A DNA stretch of 5,550 nucleotides from Actinomycetota bacterium. GTDB lineage: Bacteria > Actinomycetota > Actinomycetes > S36-B12. Positions within the stretch are counted from its first letter, which is position 1; each line of letters starts with the position of its first letter. Below the pieces are notes generated by a model that searched no databases, was not told the origin of the DNA, and saw only the letters and a program-made list of their open reading frames with translations. Positions 1 through 4,861 of this stretch are shown piece after piece. The DNA is taken from positions 1-5,550 of the forward strand of contig DMPC01000048.1 of the NCBI GenBank assembly GCA_003456155.1, read 5' to 3'. Position numbers and translations under genes: made by a program.

Positions 1-2146
1 TGCCCAGGCCGATGGTCTTGGAGGATCCGATCGGCAGTGACGTGCCGTCGAGGTACTGCACCGTCGAGCCGAGTCCGGTCACGTCGACCGACACCTCCGG
101 ACCCTTCGTCCACAGCAGCGTGATGTTGCCCTTCGCCCCTGTCAACTGGCACGCCTGAACGACAAGGCCGTCCGCGCAGCGCGTCATCTGCCGGCCCACC
201 AGCCACGAGTACGTCTGCTTCCACGCCTGGATCGTCTGCGGGGTGCCGGCATTGAGCTGGATACCCAGCTTGTCGTAGTCGGCCTGCGTCCACAGGAACC
301 AGAACAGCGAGTCCACTCCGTACTGCACCGACTGGATGAAGGACTGCGAGAGGTAGGCAGCACCGGTGCTCGGATCGATCGCACGGCGATCCTGCCCCAG
401 CCCCGCAAGCCCGTAGTTCAGCTCGGTGTCGAGGATCGGCCTGGCCGGTGCTCGGTTCTGCACGAGCAGCGTCTTGAACTGGGCGATCTCCTCGATCCGC
501 TGCGCGGGACCACCATCAGCGGCCGGGTAGGAGTGGACGGTGTAGCCGTCGACGGGCCAGTAGCGCTTCTCGAGCTCGCGCAGGTACTCGGGGTACTTCG
601 TCGCGAAGGCATTCGTCGAACGCGTGCCGGTGCTGGAGGCGTAGAGCTTTCCGCAGGCGCGCACGTTACTGTGCACGCGCGACGTCAGCTCTGCAAGATC
701 GGACATGGACCCGGTCCAGAACGTCTCGAGATTGCCCTCGTTCCAGGCCTCGAAGGCACGAATGGGCGTGGAGCCCTTGTAGCGACTGCAGACCTGGCTG
801 ATGAACCTCGCCGCATCGTCGAGATTCGTCGGCGGGACGGCACCGCTCTTGCCACCGTTCGCCCACCCAGGAGTGTCACCGAGGACGTACATAACCTTCG
901 CACCGATCCGCGACGCCATCGCCATGGTGGCATCGAGCTTGGTCCAGTCGATCGGCTTGTCCTTGTCCGGCTGCATCTGCCGCCACGAGACACCCGCATC
1001 CCACAGCCGCAGGTACCCAGTCGGGACTCCCGGATCACCCCAGTCGACCGGGGCCGCCACGCCGAAGAGCTCGCTGGTGATAGGGGCCGTGGTCGCCTGG
1101 CCCGAGTAGTCCTGGAACGGCACCTTCACGACGGTGGTCCCCCGATCGACGCCATCGGGGTCGATCACGGACGTTGTCACGGTCGTGGGCTGCGGTATCC
1201 GGGCGATCTTGTACTGCTCGGACGCCATCGCGATGACGTAGGTGCCGGAGAGCATGCCCTCCTCCTTGCAGATGCCAAGGACGGCCTCGAGCTGCTGGAG
1301 CTCGTCGGGCGCGAGCGAAAGCCCCCAGGAGACCACATTGAGCATACGGCTGCCCTCACGCCAGCAGATCTGGTCGATCGCATCGTCCGCGTTCAGGATC
1401 GCCTTCACCTCCGCATCAGTCCACTTCTGGCTGCAGATGGTCACGATGAATTCATTCGTCGCCATTGCCGCCAACGTGAACAGGCCTCGATTGCAGTAGG
1501 TGCGGTAGACGATTACCTCGATCTTCCGGTCCTTGAGGGCGACCTGCGCCTCTGCCTCCTTCTTGGTCGTCTCGCTCACGATCTGCTGCGTGGCCGCGAG
1601 GGCCGACACGGCCCTGGCTCGCGTCTGCACGCCCGCAGCGGGCGTGGAGCGATCGACCTGCGTGGCCCAGGCCAGCCGCTGCTGCGGGGTCCACTGCGAT
1701 GCACCCTGGCCCCACGCCTCAGCCAGGGTCAGCGCCGTGGCGAAGGTGACGTCCTTCGCCCTCGTCACCTTCTTGGTGCCGCCGTCGACCCACCACACGC
1801 CTCCGGACAGCGCGCACTTCTTGCCGACCTTGGGCTTGGTGTAGGCGGCATCGATCAGCATGCGCTGGCGCAGGTTGCAGCCGCGCTTGTCCTTGCCCTT
1901 CGCCACGGCCGGAGGGATGAACGACGACGTGCCCTTGTAGCCGGACATCATGGGCTCGACCGGCGGGATCTGCGCCAGGAACTCTTCGAGGGTGCCGGAG
2001 ATAACCGGGGCCTCAGCAGCAGGACGCGATCGGTCAGCCGCGGGCTCGACCGCCTGGGCTGTGCCTACCCCCGACGGGAGGAGTCCCAAGAGCAGGGCGG
2101 ACACGAGAGTCGACACGGCAACGCGGGCACCCAGGCGAATGTGCAT
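1..2146 (-). CDS. Secreted clan GH-A (GH39-like) glycoside hydrolase with a degenerate HNH-like N-terminal domain; 3' end outside window
   Basis: The frame is open from the ATG at 2146 to the window edge (715 codons) and has no stop in view. Residues 1-32 form a signal peptide: RLGAR, a hydrophobic core (SALLLGLL), then AQA|VE as likely cleavage site. Residues ~68-295 resemble the secreted HNH/GmrSD C-terminal nuclease domain without its catalytic pair. Residues ~345-660 look like a TIM-barrel glycosidase: RLWDAGVSW (380-388), acid/base E470 in WNEGN, nucleophile E575 in ILDTELNYG, and VDSLFWFLW further on. A beta-rich tail follows (VQYLDGTSLPIGSSKTI), so the end is probably near. Retaining hydrolysis of an extracellular polysaccharide is inferred; the substrate is unknown. 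TGA lies in frame upstream of the ATG. There is no clear Shine-Dalgarno sequence, so translation may be leaderless or coupled to the gene ending at 2181. A GTG at 2116 would lose the basic n-region. GH39 is preferred over GH5 or another clan A family, but this is not settled. Confidence 0.88.
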   Translation of the reverse strand, partial: MHIRLGARVAVSTLVSALLLGLLPSGVGTAQAVEPAADRSRPAAEAPVISGTLEEFLAQIPPVEPMMSGYKGTSSFIPPAVAKGKDKRGCNLRQRMLIDAAYTKPKVGKKCALSGGVWWVDGGTKKVTRAKDVTFATALTLAEAWGQGASQWTPQQRLAWATQVDRSTPAAGVQTRARAVSALAATQQIVSETTKKEAEAQVALKDRKIEVIVYRTYCNRGLFTLAAMATNEFIVTICSQKWTDAEVKAILNADDAIDQICWREGSRMLNVVSWGLSLAPDELQQLEAVLGICKEEGMLSGTYVIAMASEQYKIARIPQPTTVTTSVIDPDGVDRGTTVVKVPFQDYSGQATTAPITSELFGVAAPVDWGDPGVPTGYLRLWDAGVSWRQMQPDKDKPIDWTKLDATMAMASRIGAKVMYVLGDTPGWANGGKSGAVPPTNLDDAARFISQVCSRYKGSTPIRAFEAWNEGNLETFWTGSMSDLAELTSRVHSNVRACGKLYASSTGTRSTNAFATKYPEYLRELEKRYWPVDGYTVHSYPAADGGPAQRIEEIAQFKTLLVQNRAPARPILDTELNYGLAGLGQDRRAIDPSTGAAYLSQSFIQSVQYGVDSLFWFLWTQADYDKLGIQLNAGTPQTIQAWKQTYSWLVGRQMTRCADGLVVQACQLTGAKGNITLLWTKGPEVSVDVTGLGSTVQYLDGTSLPIGSSKTIGLG
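167..1114 (-). other. Domain: clan GH-A glycoside hydrolase catalytic barrel (GH39-like)
   Basis: This is roughly residues 345-660 of the minus-strand protein. The order of motifs follows a (beta/alpha)8 glycosidase: ELFGVAAP at strand 1, RLWDAGVSWRQMQP with WTKLDATMAMA after it, GAKVMYVLGDTPGWANGG, WNEGNLETFW carrying the proposed acid/base E470, VDGYTVHSYP, and RPILDTELNYG carrying the proposed nucleophile E575. About 105 residues separate the two glutamates, which suits a retaining clan A enzyme. No separate carbohydrate-binding module is seen before it unless the HNH-like region serves that role. Confidence 0.75.
1262..1945 (-). other. Domain: degenerate HNH (GmrSD C-terminal/DUF1524-like) region of the secreted glycosidase
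   Basis: This is roughly residues 68-295 of the minus-strand protein. Recalled landmarks of secreted HNH proteins appear in order: RGCN (C90) followed by LIDAAYTKPKVGKKCALSGG (C111), a tryptophan-rich strand (VWWVDG), LAEAWGQGASQW (141-152), then a C-terminal helical part with C261 in QICW, SWGLS and LQQLEAVLGIC ending at C293. In active relatives the segment before LAEAW reads like DIDHMVPLAEAW. Here it is VTFATALTLAEAW, so the catalytic Asp-His pair is replaced by A136-T137. The later Asn/Lys-Gly motif (NRQKGD-like) is also not visible; TRARAVSALAATQQ stands there. A helical insertion with extra cysteines (YCNRG, ICSQKW) separates the two halves. It is therefore probably inactive as a nuclease and perhaps a binding or structural module. 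The family call is from memory, without alignment. Confidence 0.6.
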
Positions 2147-2156
2147 GCGCGCATGC
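2143..2156. repeat. 14-bp perfect palindrome over the glycosidase start codon
   Basis: GCATGCGCGCATGC reads the same on both strands and includes the ATG start codon (2144-2146) of the secreted glycosidase. It could act as a protein-binding site or as a local RNA structure masking the start. It may also be chance in alternating GC-rich sequence. No function is shown. Confidence 0.5.
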
Positions 2157-2180
2157 TGTCATGCGGAAGGGGCCAGGGGG

Positions 2181-2579
2181 TCACTCTCCTCCAATGTCCC
2201 GCGAGAGGGAGTCCCAGACCACGGCCCGGACCCTCTTCTCATAGTGATGCTCCCCCTTCGCCACGCCGCGCAGCCGACCCGCGACAGGCTCCACCTGATC
2301 GGGATCGCCCGCATGGGCGGCGACGAATCGCCGGAGTTCGAACACCCGCACCTGGAGGGCCATCCGCTCACTGTTGGCGCTGCTGGCCCGATTGGCGAGT
2401 GTCGGCTCGTCATCCACGGCCCGCTCCAAGGCTCCGTCCGGGCCGGCATCGAGGAGAGCGTCGGCGTCGAGTCGATCGGCCAGGTCGTCCAGGGCGCGAG
2501 CCACCGCGCTCCACCACACCCCGGATGCGACGGGCTCGTCCGCGAGTGCCAGAAGCGACGATCGATGGGTGGTGATCAT
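2181..2579 (-). CDS. Hypothetical 132-residue, cysteine-free, probably cytoplasmic helical protein
   Basis: I do not recognise the family. The protein has no signal peptide or membrane segment. It looks all-helical and rather charged: an acidic segment at residues 30-58 (ALDDLADRLDADALLDAG), then a basic amphipathic stretch at 72-86 (RMALQVRVFELRRFV) and a C-terminal GEHHYEKRVRAVVWDSL. It contains no cysteine. The ATG at 2579 was chosen because GGGAGG lies 4 nt upstream (2584-2589); the frame also extends to an ATG at 2603, which would ignore that site. The start overlaps the stop of a possible 15-codon upstream ORF in an ATGA junction. It ends 34 bp before the secreted glycosidase gene in the same direction, so the two are probably cotranscribed. 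Amino-acid composition and the ribosome site support it over the plus-strand frames in the same place, which look like shadows. A small regulatory or adaptor protein is possible but not shown. Confidence 0.72.
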   Translation of the reverse strand: MITTHRSSLLALADEPVASGVWWSAVARALDDLADRLDADALLDAGPDGALERAVDDEPTLANRASSANSERMALQVRVFELRRFVAAHAGDPDQVEPVAGRLRGVAKGEHHYEKRVRAVVWDSLSRDIGGE

Positions 2580-2623
2580 GATGCCTCCCGGGTCCGGATC
2601 CACTGGTGCGGGGCGGGGGTCAC
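2576..2623 (-). CDS. Possible 15-codon upstream ORF (leader peptide) before the hypothetical gene
   Basis: A GTG start at 2623 has AAGGAG 8 nt upstream (2632-2637), the best Shine-Dalgarno sequence in the leftward genes. The reading frame encodes MTPAPHQWIRTREAS and its TGA (2576-2578) overlaps the next ATG (2577-2579) as ATGA, a classic coupling junction. The GTG lies within a potential GGGGG/CCCCC hairpin (2615-2627), which could affect initiation. The peptide has no run of one amino acid that would suggest an attenuator. It may be translated only to deliver ribosomes to the downstream gene, or be fortuitous. Confidence 0.35.
   Translation of the reverse strand: MTPAPHQWIRTREAS
2584..2589 (-). 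promoter_or_regulatory. Ribosome binding site GGGAGG of the hypothetical gene
   Basis: GGGAGG stands 4 nt before the ATG at 2579. It decides the start in favour of this ATG over the in-frame ATG at 2603. The spacing is short, which fits partial dependence on coupling to the upstream ORF. Confidence 0.6.
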
Positions 2624-2631
2624 CCCCCTCG

Positions 2632-2637
2632 CTCCTT
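2632..2637 (-). promoter_or_regulatory. Strong Shine-Dalgarno AAGGAG before the possible upstream ORF
   Basis: AAGGAG on the minus strand is followed after 8 nt by GTG at 2623. It is 52 nt before the ATG of the hypothetical gene, too far to serve that start directly. If it is functional, it serves the 15-codon ORF. Confidence 0.45.
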
Positions 2638-2692
2638 CAGTGTCCGTCGGCCAGGGCGCTGTGGCCCCGTGGGGCGGACCCAGCAGTGACGC

Positions 2693-2714
2693 AGGTGTGT
2701 CGCACATGTGTCGC
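2693..2714 (-). repeat. Two tandem 11-bp units GCGACACATGT / GCGACACACCT
   Basis: On the minus strand GCGACACA occurs twice exactly 11 bp apart, about one helical turn, 15 bp downstream of the DUF2237 stop. Eight bases are identical in both copies and the last three differ. Same-face tandem sites can bind a regulator, but two copies is little evidence. Confidence 0.35.
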
Positions 2715-2728
2715 GCAACGGGAGCACT

Positions 2729-3133
2729 TCAGGCGAGCAGCGACCCCGGATCGTCCGGAATGTCAGCGGCATGCTCCTGCAGGGCCTCGAGGGGAACGAT
2801 CGCGAGCGCTGCCTCGTTGGTCGCCCGCAGGACGACAGGAGCGGCCAGCCCCTCCTGATAGGACTGCAGCCAGCGACCCGCACAGACCGCCCAGCGATCT
2901 CCGGGCTTCAGGCCCGGAAAGCCGTACTGCGGCATGGGGGTCGAGAGGTCGTTGCCCACCGCGCGCTGATGCTCTAGGAACTCCGCCGTGACGACAGCGC
3001 AGACCGTGTGCGAGCCGAGGTCGTCCGGGCCCGTCGTGGTGAAGCCGTCACGGTAGAAGCCGGTCACGGGATCCATGCCGCACATCTCCAGCGGCTCGCC
3101 AAGGACACTGAGCTGAACCGGGGCCTCATCCAT
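2729..3133 (-). CDS. DUF2237 family protein, 134 residues
   Basis: The protein matches the DUF2237 family along almost its whole length: LGEPLEMC (11-18), TGFYRDG (24-30), TGPDDLGSHTVCAV (34-47), GNDLSTPMPQYGFPGLKPGD (60-79) and RWAVCAGRW (80-88). The length is normal for this small cytoplasmic family, whose biochemical function is unknown. Cysteines are at 18, 45 and 84; from memory many members carry one more cysteine just after FYRDG, where this protein has FTTT. The ATG at 3133 is preferred to the longer frame from 3196 because the family begins just before LGEPL and because TAGCCT stands 7 nt upstream, as in a leaderless promoter. The longer form would also run through the divergent P450 promoter. 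The gene is divergent from the P450 and may be the first gene of a leftward operon with the hypothetical protein and the secreted glycosidase. Confidence 0.92.
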   Translation of the reverse strand: MDEAPVQLSVLGEPLEMCGMDPVTGFYRDGFTTTGPDDLGSHTVCAVVTAEFLEHQRAVGNDLSTPMPQYGFPGLKPGDRWAVCAGRWLQSYQEGLAAPVVLRATNEAALAIVPLEALQEHAADIPDDPGSLLA

Positions 3134-3140
3134 GGAGTCG

Positions 3141-3170
3141 AGGCTAGGCCGCCGGGGGCATTCCTGCATA
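3141..3170 (-). promoter_or_regulatory. Candidate leaderless promoter of the DUF2237 gene
   Basis: On the minus strand TAGCCT (3141-3146) fits the actinobacterial TAnnnT -10 pattern and ends 7 nt before the ATG at 3133, so transcription would begin at the start codon. No Shine-Dalgarno sequence is seen, which agrees with a leaderless message. The -35 region (about 3164-3170, ATGCAG/TATGCA) is poor. Confidence 0.5.
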
Positions 3171-3174
3171 CCCG

Positions 3175-3209
3175 TTGCCGTGGAGGCCTGCCTCACCTAC
3201 CGTCGTCCC
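3175..3209 (+). promoter_or_regulatory. Candidate leaderless promoter of the P450-epoxide hydrolase operon
   Basis: TTGCCG (3175-3180, -35) and TACCGT (3198-3203, -10, TAnnnT) are separated by exactly 17 bp, and the -10 ends 6 nt before the GTG at 3210. Transcription would then begin at the start codon. The only Shine-Dalgarno-like sequence, GGAGG at 3182-3186, lies 23 nt upstream and would not be in such a transcript. This supports GTG 3210 as the true start. Confidence 0.6.
3183..3194. promoter_or_regulatory. Short inverted repeat GAGGC-CT-GCCTC in the P450 promoter spacer
   Basis: Perfect 5-bp arms with a 2-bp centre lie between the -35 and -10 boxes of the P450 promoter. A repressor bound here would block the operon. 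The arms are short and the match could be chance; no regulator gene is in view. Confidence 0.3.
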
Positions 3210-4469
3210 GTGACCGAGACACTGCCGCGGCTGGACCCGCACACGGATGCCTTCTACCAGGATCCCTACCCGACGTACGCCCAGCTGCGCGATCAGGCGC
3301 CCGTGTACGAGATCCCCGATCAGCCCGGCCTGTTCTTCGTGACGACGTGGGCGCTGGTACGAGAGGCCCTCATGGATCCGGAGCGGTTCAGCAACCACAT
3401 GCCGCCCGCTCGGCGCGATACGCCGCCGCCGGAGGTGCTGGCCGAGGTCGAGGCGCTGCGGGCCCAGGGCTATCCGTACCGGCCGGCCCTCGGCACCAAC
3501 GACCCGCCCGATCACACGCGCTACCGCAAGATGGTGAACCGCTCGTTCACCGTGCGCGGCCTCGCGTGGATGGAGCCGCTCGTCGACGAGGTCGCCGATC
3601 AGGTCGCGGCGGCCCTCCCCGACGGCGAGGTGGTCGATGCGATGGAGAACATCACCGTGCCCCTGCCGGTGTGGGCGATCATGCGGATCCTGGGAGTGGA
3701 GGACGACTACCGCGACGACCTCCGCCGCTGGTCGGATTCCTCCAATGCCGCGCTCGGAGGGAAACTGTCGGCCGAGCGTTGGCTCGAGGTCGAGCGCGAT
3801 GTGCTCGAGTACCAGCAGGTGATCTGCGGGATCCTCGACGACCGACGCGAGAATCCGCGCGATGACCTGCTCTCCCAACTCGTCCAGGCGGAGGAAGGCG
3901 AGACTCCCCTCACCAACCACGAGCTCGTGTGGCTGGTGCGCGAGCTCGTCGTGGCCGGCAACGAGACGACCATCCGAGCGCTCGCCGACATGATCGTCCG
4001 TATCGATGAGATGCGCGCGAGCGATCCGTCGGTCTGGGATCGCATTCGCGACGATGAGGCCTTCCGGCGGGGCCTGGTCGAGGAGGGGATCCGCTACTCC
4101 TCGCCCGTGATGGGCCTGTGGCGGCGGGTGACCCGCGACACCGAGCTGGGCGGCGTGGTGATCCCCGAGGGATCCACGCTGTTCCTCGCGTATGGCGCAG
4201 CCAACCGGGATCCTGAGGTGTTTGACGACCCTGACGCCTTCGACCCCCTGCGCGAGAACGTCAAGGAGCACCTGGCCTTCGGCCACGGTATCCACGTGTG
4301 CGTCGGCGCGGGACTCGCCCGCATTGAGGCGTCATCCGCGCTTCGTGCTCTGGCCGAGAACGTGACGGCCCTGGAGGTCCTCGATCCGGGAACTCTGCGG
4401 TTCGGCCCGAGCTTCGGCCTTCGCGGAATGATCGAGGTGCCCGTCCGCGTCCACCGACGAACCGCATGA
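3210..4469 (+). CDS. Cytochrome P450 (soluble bacterial class I type), 419 residues
   Basis: This is a complete bacterial P450 monooxygenase, which would insert one oxygen atom from O2 into a substrate using electrons from a ferredoxin and reductase. Visible motifs in order: NDPPDHTRYRKMVNRSF with the heme-contacting H102-TRY-R106 (C helix), the oxygen-activating I-helix AGNETT (249-254), K-helix E292-GI-R295, and the heme loop FGHGIHVCVG with the cysteine ligand C364. No membrane anchor is present, so it should be cytoplasmic. The GTG at 3210 (MTETLPRLDPHTD) is preferred to an in-frame ATG at 3132, which would add 26 residues unlike a P450 N-terminus and span the promoter. It overlaps the epoxide hydrolase gene by 4 nt (ATGA). 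That partner suggests an alkene epoxidation role, perhaps on terpenoid or fatty substrates. CYP family and substrate cannot be told by eye, and no redox partner gene is in the window. Confidence 0.95.
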   Translation: MTETLPRLDPHTDAFYQDPYPTYAQLRDQAPVYEIPDQPGLFFVTTWALVREALMDPERFSNHMPPARRDTPPPEVLAEVEALRAQGYPYRPALGTNDPPDHTRYRKMVNRSFTVRGLAWMEPLVDEVADQVAAALPDGEVVDAMENITVPLPVWAIMRILGVEDDYRDDLRRWSDSSNAALGGKLSAERWLEVERDVLEYQQVICGILDDRRENPRDDLLSQLVQAEEGETPLTNHELVWLVRELVVAGNETTIRALADMIVRIDEMRASDPSVWDRIRDDEAFRRGLVEEGIRYSSPVMGLWRRVTRDTELGGVVIPEGSTLFLAYGAANRDPEVFDDPDAFDPLRENVKEHLAFGHGIHVCVGAGLARIEASSALRALAENVTALEVLDPGTLRFGPSFGLRGMIEVPVRVHRRTA

Positions 4470-4843
4470 GCGGAGCCACGGCTGGTGACATTGTCACGGC
4501 CCTGGTGCAGGCATGCGAGCGACGCGACCTTGATGCGGTGTGCGCGCTGGTCACGGACGACATCGAGTACGACAACGTCCCGATCGGCAAGGTCCACGGA
4601 CCCGAGGGCGTGCGGTCGGTGCTGTCGGGCGGCGTCACCCAGGCAGCAACCGAGGTCGAGTGGGTGGTGCACCGGCAGATCGAGTCAGGTGACATCGTGA
4701 TGAACGAGCGAACCGACAGGTTCCTCGTCGACGGCCGCTGGGTCGAGATCCCGATTGCCGCCGTGTTCGTCGTGCGCGACGGAAAGGTCGCCCTGTGGCG
4801 TGACTACTTCGACCTGGAGACGTACCGCCGCCAGCGGGGCTGA
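4466..4843 (+). CDS. Limonene-1,2-epoxide hydrolase-like protein (LEH/SnoaL-like fold), 125 residues
   Basis: This small cone-shaped alpha+beta barrel protein is related to limonene-1,2-epoxide hydrolase, which opens epoxides with a directly activated water. The family catalytic set is present: Y35 and N37 in EYDNVP, R82 and D84 in ERTDR, and the aspartate in WRDYFD (D113 most likely), matching the Tyr-Asn / Arg-x-Asp / Asp arrangement of Rhodococcus LEH. These residues make an active hydrolase more likely than an inactive SnoaL-like or NTF2-like binder. The ATG overlaps the P450 stop as ATGA, and no Shine-Dalgarno sequence is seen before it, so translation probably depends on ribosomes finishing the P450. 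The product of the P450 may be its substrate, giving a vicinal diol; this is inference. A mycobacterial EphG-type function on larger lipid or sterol epoxides is an alternative to terpenes. Confidence 0.88.
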   Translation: MSGATAGDIVTALVQACERRDLDAVCALVTDDIEYDNVPIGKVHGPEGVRSVLSGGVTQAATEVEWVVHRQIESGDIVMNERTDRFLVDGRWVEIPIAAVFVVRDGKVALWRDYFDLETYRRQRG

Positions 4844-4861
4844 TCCGCGCAGGACGCTGTG

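Noticed and set aside
533..2575. 680-codon open frame on the plus strand
   Set aside because: It is antisense to the secreted glycosidase and hypothetical genes; its product is low-complexity, rich in Arg/Gly/Pro/His/Leu, with no domain. The minus strand gives a signal peptide and catalytic motifs.
2615..2627. GGGGG-TCA-CCCCC hairpin as a terminator
   Set aside because: Only five base pairs, no T-run after it on either strand, and it lies just before a translated gene. Kept only as possible structure at the upstream ORF start.
1950..2858. 302-codon plus-strand frame over the hypothetical and DUF2237 genes
   Set aside because: No motif, and it runs opposite to genes with family matches and ribosome sites.
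3134..3196. N-terminal extension of DUF2237 to the ATG at 3196
   Set aside because: The family begins near LGEPL; the extra 21 residues cross the promoter boxes of both genes.
3132..3209. N-terminal extension of the P450 to the ATG at 3132
   Set aside because: The added 26 residues are unlike a P450 N-terminus, cover the divergent promoters and overlap the DUF2237 start.
3008..3865. 285-codon plus-strand frame overlapping the P450 in another phase
   Set aside because: The product is Arg/Pro/Gly/Ala-rich shadow sequence of the P450 gene.
3144..4295. 383-codon open frame on the minus strand
   Set aside because: It is antisense to the P450, whose motifs are all intact. A long antisense frame is expected at this GC content.
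4844..4861. Bidirectional terminator between the convergent epoxide hydrolase and pirin genes
   Set aside because: The 18-bp gap holds no clear inverted repeat or T-run; nearby short pairings such as GGAT/ATCC (4882-4892) are weak and inside the pirin gene.
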